From the NCBI RefSeq assembly GCF_009908315.1, contig NZ_JAAATW010000003.1:1-64000 (forward strand): a stretch of 64,000 nucleotides of DNA, written 5' to 3'. Below the pieces are notes generated by a model. It worked only from the letters and a program-made list of their open reading frames with translations, did not search any database and had not been told where the DNA came from. This document shows positions 1 through 6,964 of the stretch, piece after piece (position 1 is the stretch's first letter; each line of letters opens with the position of its first letter). The position numbers and the translations under genes are program-made. This DNA comes from Paragemmobacter ruber (GTDB lineage: Bacteria; Pseudomonadota; Alphaproteobacteria; Rhodobacterales; Rhodobacteraceae).

Positions 1-64
1 CACCCGCCTCATGCTCCTGCAAGATGCCAATGATCTGCTCTTCCGTCAGTCGTGCCTTCTTCAT
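1..64 (-). CDS. IS3-family transposase OrfA, N-terminal fragment cut by the window edge
   Basis: The minus strand reads M-K-K-A-R-L-T-E-E-Q-I-I-G-I-L-Q-E-H-E-A-G from position 64 and then leaves the window. This is the usual beginning of the small OrfA (helix-turn-helix DNA-binding subunit) of IS3-family insertion sequences. Only 21 codons are visible, so nothing can be said about integrity of the element. Two 43-bp copies of what looks like the element's terminal sequence lie just upstream of this start. Confidence 0.7.
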   Translation of the reverse strand, partial: MKKARLTEEQIIGILQEHEAG

Positions 65-84
65 CGTCCGTCCTCTCCATGGGC

Positions 85-170
85 CGGACTCTAATCGCAG
101 ATGGAGGAAAAATCCCGTGGCAGGTCACGGACTCTAATCGCAGATGGAGGAAAAATCCCGTGGCAGGTCA
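85..170. repeat. Tandem 43-bp direct repeat, probable duplicated IS end
   Basis: Two identical 43-bp copies (85-127 and 128-170) abut head to tail. Each begins CGGACTCTAATCGCAG and ends CCCGTGGCAGGTCA. Read on the minus strand each copy begins TGACCTGCCACGGG, and the start of transposase OrfA follows about 20 bp downstream of the inner copy. The sequence is therefore probably the left terminal inverted repeat of the IS3-like element, present twice in the same orientation. The exact element boundary is an inference. Confidence 0.65.
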
Positions 171-456
171 CTGTCTTCCCGGTAGGTCAACAATAGGTCA
201 ACAAACGGACGGATTCCCCGTAAGGAAACAGCGGGATAGTAGGCGGGCAGGATCAGGAACGGGCGCGAACCGCAGCAGAGCGCACGGGGCGGGAAGGGCG
301 GTTTCGGTGTGCGAGGATCTCGCGTTCTTGCCATGCACGGGCAACGGGAAAGGATCATGAGCGGCGTGGTCGGGTGGGGGCTGCCTCCCTCTGACCGCGT
401 TGATCGACCACGTGGTCCCTAAATGGCCTTTGGCCAGTAGCGATGCAGGTCGTCGA
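171..456. other. Intergenic stretch with no convincing gene
   Basis: No reading frame here resembles a protein. It contains two near-tandem copies of AGGTCAACAA (about 184-204), a perfect 12-bp palindrome GACCACGTGGTC (406-417) and a small hairpin TGGCC-TTT-GGCCA (424-436) just beyond the 3' end of the MFS gene. The hairpin lacks a T-run, so it is only a weak terminator candidate. Confidence 0.5.
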
Positions 457-1725
457 TCACCAGGGCGTGGGCGTGTTGGGCCCGTGGTCGGCCAGATGCG
501 GGTGGTCTGGTGAAAGGTCCGGGTGGTGATGCGGAAGGATCGTCTGGTCGTTCGCGGGCCACAGGCGCAGCACGGCGGCGAGGCTTGCGGCGCCGATGAT
601 GGCAAGGCTGATGGCCGCGACCGATAGTCCCGCGCCGGCGCCGATCCAGCCGGCAAGGGGATAGGTGACCAGCCAGCAGGCATGCGACAGGGCAAATTGC
701 GCGGCAAAGACCGCGCCCCGGTCAGCCTCGCGCGCGGAGCGGTTGATGATCCGCCCGATGGGGGTTTGCGTGAGCGAGAAGCCGAAGCCGATCGCTGCCC
801 AAAGCGCCATCAGCAGGGGCAGGCTGCCCACCAGCGGCACCAGCGCGATGCCTGCGACCATAAGGGTAGCCCCACCGATCATCACGGGGCGGTCGGCCAA
901 TCGGTCGAGGATGCGCGGCAGAAGGAAGGCCGCCAGCATCGACCCGGCACCAAAGCCTGCGAAGGCCAGCGCCACGGCCTCCTCGCCCAGTCCAAGCCGG
1001 GCCTGCACCAGCGCGACCGTATTCACATAGACCATAGCCCCGGCTGCCGCAACGGCCGCTTCCATCACCATCAGCCCGCGCAGGCGCGGGGTGTGGATGT
1101 AGATGCGCAGGCCTTTGGTCACGTCGGCCCAGAAGTGGCCGGGTTCGGCCTTTTCCCGCGCGGGCAGGCGCGCGGTCACGACAAGCGCCGCCGAAGAAAG
1201 AAAACCCATGACGGTGCCCGCGAACAGCACCGGGAAGCTGACCACCGTCAGAAGCGCTGCCGCCAGCATGGGCGAGGCGAGCTGTTCCAGATCCTCTGCC
1301 AGCCGCAGCAGCGACAGGGCGTTGGTGTAATCACCCTCGTCCTTCAGCACGTCGGGGATGACCGCCTGGAAGGCCGGGGTGAAGCCGGCCGAGGCGGCCT
1401 GAAGGACGAAAATCAGGGCATAGACCTGCCAGACCTGATCCACGAAAGGCAGGAAGGCGATGACGCCCGCGCGGATCACGTCCAGAACCACCAGAAAGGC
1501 CCGGCGCGGCAGGCGTTCGGCGATGGCTGCGGCCACCGGGGCGAGCGTGACATAGGCCACCATCTTGATCGCCAGGGCCGTGCCGAGCACGGCCCCCGCA
1601 TTGTCGCCCGCGAGCTGCCAGGCCAGCAGGCCAAGCGCCACGGTGGCCAGCCCCGTGCCGACCAGCGCCACGATCTGCGCGGCGAAGAGGTGGCGGAAGG
1701 TGGGGTTGCGCAGGGTTGCCTGCAT
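457..1725 (-). CDS. MFS efflux transporter with His-rich tail (probable nickel/cobalt exporter)
   Basis: A 422-residue inner-membrane protein with about 12 hydrophobic segments, matching the major facilitator superfamily (enterobactin exporter EntS/NreB-like branch). The last ~25 residues are rich in histidine (HHH, then spaced H-P-H and D-H). Such tails are known in the nickel exporters NreB and NrsD. Its start codon directly follows the stop of the upstream metal-sensor gene, so the two form one operon. Export of Ni2+ or Co2+ from the cytoplasm is inferred from the tail and the neighbour. A drug or siderophore substrate cannot be excluded. Confidence 0.75.
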   Translation of the reverse strand: MQATLRNPTFRHLFAAQIVALVGTGLATVALGLLAWQLAGDNAGAVLGTALAIKMVAYVTLAPVAAAIAERLPRRAFLVVLDVIRAGVIAFLPFVDQVWQVYALIFVLQAASAGFTPAFQAVIPDVLKDEGDYTNALSLLRLAEDLEQLASPMLAAALLTVVSFPVLFAGTVMGFLSSAALVVTARLPAREKAEPGHFWADVTKGLRIYIHTPRLRGLMVMEAAVAAAGAMVYVNTVALVQARLGLGEEAVALAFAGFGAGSMLAAFLLPRILDRLADRPVMIGGATLMVAGIALVPLVGSLPLLMALWAAIGFGFSLTQTPIGRIINRSAREADRGAVFAAQFALSHACWLVTYPLAGWIGAGAGLSVAAISLAIIGAASLAAVLRLWPANDQTILPHHHPDLSPDHPHLADHGPNTPTPW

Positions 1726-1983
1726 CTACAGCAGCTTTGTCAGGGCCTTGATCTCGGCCAGATCATGCGCGCCCCCGCCTGTCAGGCAGTGGTCGATATG
1801 GTCTTGGATTAGCGCCCGCTTCGCCTCGGCCACCGCCCGTTCGACGGCGTGGAGTTGGGTGGCCAGATCGATGCAGGGCCGCCCGTCTTCGATCATGGCG
1901 ATGACGCGGCGCAGATGTCCTTCGGCGCGTTTCAGCCGTGTGGCGATGGCGGGGTGGCTTGCGTGGGTGTGGTCATCTTGCAT
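1726..1983 (-). CDS. CsoR/RcnR-family metal-sensing repressor
   Basis: An 85-residue all-helical repressor of the CsoR/RcnR/FrmR (DUF156) family. The start at 1983 gives the usual family length; the longer frame to 2070 runs through the operator. The likely metal ligands are His5, Cys37, His62 and Cys66. This spacing equals that of the nickel sensor InrS (His-Cys-His-Cys). RcnR has His at the last position, and CsoR lacks the first His. It is co-transcribed with the MFS exporter and divergent from a His-rich secreted protein. Binding to the C6G8 palindrome next to its start codon, relieved by metal, is the expected mode. Ni/Co specificity is inferred. Confidence 0.82.
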   Translation of the reverse strand: MQDDHTHASHPAIATRLKRAEGHLRRVIAMIEDGRPCIDLATQLHAVERAVAEAKRALIQDHIDHCLTGGGAHDLAEIKALTKLL

Positions 1984-1993
1984 AAATCCGTGG

Positions 1994-2013
1994 TATCCCC
2001 CCGGGGGGGGATC
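1994..2013. promoter_or_regulatory. Predicted CsoR/RcnR-type operator (TAT-C6-G8-ATC)
   Basis: The region holds ATCCCCCC followed by GGGGGGGGAT, an AT-flanked C/G-tract palindrome. Operators of the CsoR/RcnR/InrS family have this form (G/C tracts flanked by AT-rich ends). It sits 11 bp upstream of the repressor start and between the two divergent genes, so it could control both directions. Identification rests on motif form and position. Confidence 0.65.
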
Positions 2014-2048
2014 AGGCAAGGAGCGACAGCAGCCAACCCTGACGGACG

Positions 2049-2405
2049 ATGAGGCGGGCAGTGTCGGCAAAATGGGCAGGGGTCAGGGCGCTTTGCGCCT
2101 GTCTGATCATGGCATTGGCGCTGGTTCTGGCCCCGGCCATTGACGCCGTGAAGCACGGGCCCGGCGCCTTGGCCGCAGAGGCGGATCACCGTGCTGCCCA
2201 TGCCGCGCATGGCCATGCGCATGACTTAGCCGGATCTCATCATCATGATTCGAGCGATCACGATCATGTCGCCGCCGCGTTGCTTGGGCCGCAAGAGACG
2301 GACGTCCCGTCGCCCCCGGCGCGGATGCTGCGGCCAGCTGCCCTTGCGGCGGATGGCATGATCCGTGACGTGCGACGACGGCCGCCCCGACTGACGGTGA
2401 TCTGA
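2049..2405 (+). CDS. Small His-rich exported protein, function unknown
   Basis: A 118-residue protein with a hydrophobic segment at about residues 13-30 (signal peptide or anchor). A central histidine-rich stretch follows (H-G-H-A-H, then S-H-H-H-D and D-H-D-H, about residues 52-76), and the C-terminus is basic. The His clusters suggest periplasmic metal binding. It is divergent from the metal-sensor operon across the predicted operator and precedes the HupE-like gene. No clear ribosome binding site precedes the ATG at 2049. I do not recognise a named family. Confidence 0.6.
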   Translation: MRRAVSAKWAGVRALCACLIMALALVLAPAIDAVKHGPGALAAEADHRAAHAAHGHAHDLAGSHHHDSSDHDHVAAALLGPQETDVPSPPARMLRPAALAADGMIRDVRRRPPRLTVI

Positions 2406-2456
2406 GCCGCCGCCGGGCATCCCGGGCGTTCCGATCCCACAGTCAGCACATATCAC

Positions 2457-3186
2457 ATGACGCAGATGTCACGGGCGCGCTGGCGCCCCCCGATGCCTTG
2501 GCAGGTGCCGATCGCCCTCGCCACGCTGTTCACCGCCCTGCTGTTTGCAGGCGCGGCCCTTGCCCACAACGTTACTGAAGGCGACGCGGGCTATTTGCAA
2601 GAGGTGACGGGCTTCCGTCCCATCGCCTTCATCTACCTCGGCGCCAAGCACATGGTGACGGGCTATGACCACCTCTTGTTCCTCGCCGGGGTGATCTTCT
2701 TTCTTTACCGGGCCAAGGACATCGCCACCTACGTCAGCCTCTTTGCCGTCGGCCATTCGGTGACGATGATCGCGGGGGTCTGGTGGCAGGACTCGATCAA
2801 CGCCTACATCATCGGCGCGATCATCGCGTTTTCGGTGGTCTACAAGGCGCTCGACAACCTCGGCGCCTACCGGCTGTGGTTCGGAGTGCAGCCGAACACT
2901 AAAGCCGCGACGCTGATCTTCGGCCTGCTGCCTGGCTTTGGTCTGGCGACGAGGATTCAGGATTACGACATCTCGCCTGATGGTCTGCTTGGCACCCTGA
3001 CCGCCTTTAATGGGGGGGGGAGTTGGGCTGGGCCAGCTGATGGCGCTGGCCTTGATCCTGATGGCGATGACCCAGTGGCGGGCGCGGTCTGCCTTCGCAA
3101 GGCAGGCCTGTGTTGCGCATGTCCTGATGATGATGGCCGGCTTTGCCCTGATGGGCCTGCAGATCACCGGCTATTTTGTCGCCTGA
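2457..3186 (+). pseudogene. HupE/UreJ-family membrane protein, frameshifted at a G9 tract
   Basis: The frame from 2457 encodes a signal-like segment ending A-L-A-H-N, then membrane segments with G-Y-D-H-L-L-F and G-H-S-V-T motifs, as in HupE/UreJ-type proteins thought to move nickel or cobalt. At 3012-3020 there is a run of nine G. After it the reading frame becomes unlike the family. Removing one G restores a continuation (G-V-G-L-G-Q-L-M-A-L, then two membrane helices ending G-Y-F-V-A) that stops at 3186. The intact product would be about 242 residues. It is either a real frameshift, a slippery-tract switch or a sequencing error. Confidence 0.75.
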
Positions 3187-3202
3187 AAGCGGGGCGAGAT
3201 CC

Positions 3203-3780
3203 ATGACCAACCGTTTCGATATCTCGAAGGCCCCCTTGCGGGCCGAACCCCGAACTGCCGCTCCGGCCCCGGTCAATTCCGTTCCGGCCATGCCGGGCGA
3301 GCTGATCCGGTCCACGCTGATCGCCGCCGGAGCGGCGGGGGCGATCCTCGTTCTTCTCTGCCTGCCTGCTGAATACGGGATCGACCCGACCGGGGTAGGC
3401 GCCCTGACCGGGCTGACCGAGATGGGCGAGATCAAGACCCAGCTTGCCGCAGAGGCCGATGCCCTTGGCCGCCGCAGCGGCGCCGGTTCCTGCCGCAGCT
3501 GCAGCGCCCGCCACCGAGCCCGCCACCCCCGCATGGCGCGATGAGGTCAGCTATACCCTGAACCCTGGCGTATGGCAGCGTGGTGAATTTTGACCTGCAC
3601 GGTGACAGCAGCGGCGAAAGCATCAGCTACGAACAGAGCTGCGCCGTGCCCGAGGCAACGGGCGACCTCACGGCCGCCTTCACCGGCAATCACGGATGGT
3701 TCTGGCGCAACCGCACCGACGCGCCGGTGACGGTGACCCTGCGCACCGGGGGGAATACGCGGAAATCAAGGCGCCGTCAC
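3203..3780 (+). pseudogene. Remnant of a 'transmembrane anchor' protein with several frame breaks
   Basis: The N-terminus from ATG 3203 (M-T-N-R-F-D-I) has a membrane helix followed by L-P-A-E-Y-G-I-D-P-T-G-V-G. This is typical of small anchor proteins found beside HupE-like genes. An extra G near 3467 shifts the frame into an Ala/Pro linker and W-R-D-E-V-S-Y-T-L. A deletion near 3569 then joins it to Y-G-S-V-V-N-F-D-L-H-G-D in another frame. A G-tract at 3748-3753, one base short, moves the final segment (E-Y-A-E-I-K) to a third frame. The C-terminal domain motif G-N-H-G-W-F-W-R-N is preserved. No intact product can be made as sequenced. Confidence 0.7.
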
Positions 3781-3948
3781 CTGCCGCGCCCTGGCAGGAT
3801 ATCGGACCGGCCTGCCAGGGTCTGCCCAAGACGATCCGATGGGTTGCGCACGGTCGCCCGTGTGCGCGCGTTGCAGGCGGTTTGGCGTTTGGGGAAGCCG
3901 GGGTTCCCCCCACACACAGAGGGGGCGGTGAAGGTGGTTTTGCACCGG

Positions 3949-4155
3949 TCAGGCCGGCGTCGGATGCAGCATCGGCCTTGTCTTGAGCACCTCGATGCTG
4001 TCCAGCAGGGCCTCGCGCGGCAGGTCGCGGCCGATGATGACGATACGGCTGTGGCGGTCCGCCCCGGTCCAGCGGGCCAGTCTGACCGGCGGGTCCGCGA
4101 TGTGCTGGAGACCGTGGATGACGAAGCGGGTGTCTAAGCCCCCCTCCCATATCAC
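3949..4155 (-). pseudogene. CobW-type GTPase, C-terminal fragment
   Basis: Sixty-eight residues on the minus strand contain R-F-V-I-H-G-L-Q-H-I-A-D-P-P-V and D-R-H-S-R-I-V-I-I-G-R-D-L. This is the signature of the C-terminal domain of CobW/P47K metallochaperone GTPases. The N-terminal GTPase domain is absent; the ABC transporter gene begins within 30 bp upstream on the same strand. It is the end of a gene truncated by a past rearrangement. CobW proteins handle zinc or cobalt, which fits the neighbouring metal genes. Confidence 0.65.
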
Positions 4156-4182
4156 AGAGGGTATCGGGGCCGCCGGTGGCGA

Positions 4183-6006
4183 TCAGATCGCGACCAGATG
4201 GCCAGCGCCGACATCGCGAAGGATCACCCGTTCCGGCCCGGATCCCACCGGATGGACAGGGTTGGGCAGATCGCCCGTCATGCGCACCGACGGGCGGCGT
4301 TGATGGGCCGGGTCGGGAACCGGCACGGCTTCGATCAGGCGTTGCGTATAGGGATGGCGCGGATCGCCAAAGACCTGTGCGCGGCTGCCCATCTCGACGA
4401 TCTGGCCCAGATACATCACGGCCACCCGATCCGAGATGCTGTCCACCACCGCCATGTCATGGCTGATGAAGAGATAGGCCACGCCCATCTCCTGCTGCAA
4501 CTCTTGCAGAAGGGCCAGCACCCTGGCCTGAACGCTGACATCCAGCGCGGACACGCTTTCATCGGCGATGATGAGATCGGGTTTGAGCGCGAGCGCCCGG
4601 GCAATGCAGATGCGCTGGCGCTGTCCGCCGGAAAACTCGTGCGGGTAGCGGTCGATCTGATCCGGCGACAAGCCCACACGGCGGAGCAGATCCGCCGCTT
4701 CGGCGCGCCGGTCGGCCGCCGTGCCGATTCCGTGGATGAGCAGCGGTTCGGCGATCAGGTCGCCCACCCGCATCCGGGGATCGAGCGCGGCCATCGGATC
4801 CTGAAACACCATCTGCACCTTGCGGCGCAGCGCCTTGGGCGCATCCCGCCCATGGGCTGACAGCACATGGTCGCCCACGGTGATCTGCCCCTGATGCGGC
4901 ACAAGCCCGACGATGGCCCGGGCGATGGTGGATTTGCCGCAGCCGGATTCGCCCACAAGCGCGAAAGTCTCGCCCCGGGCGATATCGAAGCTGACATGTT
5001 CGACGGCATGGACATTCAGCGTGGTCCGCCCCAGCAGGCCGCCCCTGACGGGAAAGCGGACCACCACATCGGACAGGCGGGCGACAGGTTCGGCAGCGGG
5101 CAACGGCGCGGGGGCGGCGGCGGCTGCGCGCGCGCCCATGCGCGGCACCGCCGCCAGAAGATCGCGCGTATAGGGTTCGGTCGGGGCATGGAAAAGCTGG
5201 CGGACCGGCGCCTGTTCGACCATGCGCCCGGATTTCATCACGATCACGCGGTCTGCCATTTCGGCCACCACGCCCATGTCATGGGTGATCAGGATGATCG
5301 CGGTGCCAAGGTCGCGCTGCAGATCGCGCAACAGGTCCAGCACCTCGCGCTGCACGGTCACATCCAGCGCGGTGGTCGGTTCATCGGCAATCAGCACTTC
5401 GGGGCGCAGCGCCAATGCCATGGCGATCATCACGCGCTGGCGCATCCCGCCCGACAGTTCGTGCGGATACTGATGCATCCGCCGCTCGGGCTGCGACAGG
5501 CGCACGGCCGTCAGGGCGGCAAGGGCGCGGCGGCGGGCCTCGGCACGCGGGAGGGGTTCATGCGCGCGGATCGCCTCGGCCAACTGGGTGCCGATGGTCA
5601 GCACCGGGTTCAGGCTCGTCATCGGTTCCTGAAAGATCATGGCGATCCGGTCGCCCCGGACATGGCGCATCTGCGCCTCAGGGGCGGCGGTCAGGTCGGT
5701 CTGGCCAAGGCGGATGCTGCCCGCCGTCACGCGCACGGCAGGCGGCGGCAGAAGGCCCATGATGGCGAGCGAGGTCATGGATTTCCCCGATCCGCTTTCC
5801 CCGGCGATGGCCAGCGTCTCGCCCCGGCGCAGGGTGAAGGATAGGTTTTCCACCAGGGGCTTCAGGCCCGCTTCGGTGCGGACGGAAACGGTCAGCCCCG
5901 CGACCAACAGGACGGGGGCCGCCTCTGCGGCGGCATCCAGCGCGGCATCTGGGGCGGCATCCGGGGCCGCGGCGGCCCCGGATCTGGTTGCGACCTCCTG
6001 CATCAT
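4183..6006 (-). CDS. Fused oligopeptide-type ABC transporter ATPase (DppD-DppF in one chain)
   Basis: A 607-residue cytoplasmic protein with two complete ABC domains. Domain one has Walker A at 69-76 (G-E-S-G-S-G-K-S), signature L-S-G-G-M at about 184 and D-E-P at 208. Domain two has Walker A at 352-360, signature F-S-G-G-Q at 458 and Walker B D-E-S at 482-484, with Ser in place of the usual Pro. The family is peptide/nickel importers (DppD/F, GsiA-like fusions). The start overlaps the amidase stop in an ATGA. It energises the permeases encoded upstream in the operon; the substrate is probably an amide or short peptide. Confidence 0.88.
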   Translation of the reverse strand: MMQEVATRSGAAAAPDAAPDAALDAAAEAAPVLLVAGLTVSVRTEAGLKPLVENLSFTLRRGETLAIAGESGSGKSMTSLAIMGLLPPPAVRVTAGSIRLGQTDLTAAPEAQMRHVRGDRIAMIFQEPMTSLNPVLTIGTQLAEAIRAHEPLPRAEARRRALAALTAVRLSQPERRMHQYPHELSGGMRQRVMIAMALALRPEVLIADEPTTALDVTVQREVLDLLRDLQRDLGTAIILITHDMGVVAEMADRVIVMKSGRMVEQAPVRQLFHAPTEPYTRDLLAAVPRMGARAAAAAPAPLPAAEPVARLSDVVVRFPVRGGLLGRTTLNVHAVEHVSFDIARGETFALVGESGCGKSTIARAIVGLVPHQGQITVGDHVLSAHGRDAPKALRRKVQMVFQDPMAALDPRMRVGDLIAEPLLIHGIGTAADRRAEAADLLRRVGLSPDQIDRYPHEFSGGQRQRICIARALALKPDLIIADESVSALDVSVQARVLALLQELQQEMGVAYLFISHDMAVVDSISDRVAVMYLGQIVEMGSRAQVFGDPRHPYTQRLIEAVPVPDPAHQRRPSVRMTGDLPNPVHPVGSGPERVILRDVGAGHLVAI

Positions 6007-6962
6007 TCAAAGACGCAGCGCGGGAAGAAGAAGCTGACCACCCAGTTCGGCATATCGACGATCTCGGATATCCGCAGATCGCCGCAGGTGGAGACGAGCA
6101 TATAGGCATCGACCGCCGCCATGCCATGCGTGGCGGTCAACAGGTCGATCATGTTGGCCACCGCATCGCGCGCGGCGGTCATCAGATCGGGCCCGATGCC
6201 GGTTGTCACCTCATACCCCTTGGCGTCGAGATGCCGCGTCACCGGGCCGGGCGTGGTGAAGCGCGGGGTCTTGAGGTGCGCGCCCTTGACCAGATCGAGC
6301 GTCAGGACCACGTCCATCGGGCTTTCGATCGCGGTGCCGCAGACCTCGCCATCGCCTTGCGCGGCATGGGTGTCGCCCACGCTGAACAGGGCGCCCGCCA
6401 CCTCGACCGGCAGATAGAGGGTGGTTCCCGCGTTCAGGTCACGGATGTCGAGATTGCCGCCCACCCGCCGCGGCGGGACGACGGAATGAAGCCCCGGTTC
6501 GGCCAGCGCGTTGCCGATGGTGCCCGCAAAGGGTTTCAGCGGCACGCACCCCTGATCGGACCACAGCGCAGGCGCCATGCTGTTGGGGTCGTATTTCCAG
6601 ACCTTCAGCGCAGGTTCGGTGAACTGGTCGGCAAGCAGCCCGAAGCCGGGGATATTGGCCGTCCAGCCAAAGCCCGCCCCGTCAAAGACCCGGGGGGCGA
6701 AGCTTTCGATGGTGACCTTGACCGCGTCGCCGGGTTCGGCCCCTTCGATATAGATGGGGCCGGACACCGGGTTGATCTTGCCGAAGTCGAGGGAAACCAC
6801 ATCGGCCACGGTCGACGACGGGCCAAGCTGGCCCGCCGAGGAATCGTTGCAGTGAAACAGGATCGTCGATCCCGGTTCGGCGCGCAGGGCAGGGGCGATG
6901 GAATTGTCCCAGCCGAAGTGATGCTGCGCGCCGTGGATCGTGTAGTCACAGGCCTTGCACAT
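6003..6962 (-). CDS. Acetamidase/formamidase family hydrolase
   Basis: A 319-residue enzyme of the FmdA/AmdA family, which hydrolyses formamide or acetamide to ammonia and the acid. It shows the N-terminal H-F-G-W-D-N-S motif, a central G-D-T-H-A-A-Q-G-D-G-E metal/active-site motif and the late T-C-G-D-L-R-I-S motif of the family. It lies between the substrate-binding protein and the ATPase genes of an importer and shares the operon with AmiC/AmiR-type regulators. The operon therefore probably imports small amides and releases their nitrogen. Exact substrate is not readable from sequence. Confidence 0.88.
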   Translation of the reverse strand: MCKACDYTIHGAQHHFGWDNSIAPALRAEPGSTILFHCNDSSAGQLGPSSTVADVVSLDFGKINPVSGPIYIEGAEPGDAVKVTIESFAPRVFDGAGFGWTANIPGFGLLADQFTEPALKVWKYDPNSMAPALWSDQGCVPLKPFAGTIGNALAEPGLHSVVPPRRVGGNLDIRDLNAGTTLYLPVEVAGALFSVGDTHAAQGDGEVCGTAIESPMDVVLTLDLVKGAHLKTPRFTTPGPVTRHLDAKGYEVTTGIGPDLMTAARDAVANMIDLLTATHGMAAVDAYMLVSTCGDLRISEIVDMPNWVVSFFFPRCVFE

Positions 6963-6964
6963 GG

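Noticed and set aside
406-417. GACCACGTGGTC palindrome as a regulatory operator
   Set aside because: Perfect but isolated, lies past the 3' end of the MFS gene with no gene start nearby.
682-1812. Long plus-strand open frame opposite the MFS gene
   Set aside because: GC-rich antisense shadow; composition is Arg/Gly/His-rich without domains, and the minus-strand MFS protein is clear.
3012-3020. G9 tract as proven phase-variation switch
   Set aside because: A single sequence cannot separate slippage from mutation or base-calling error; reported only as a question.
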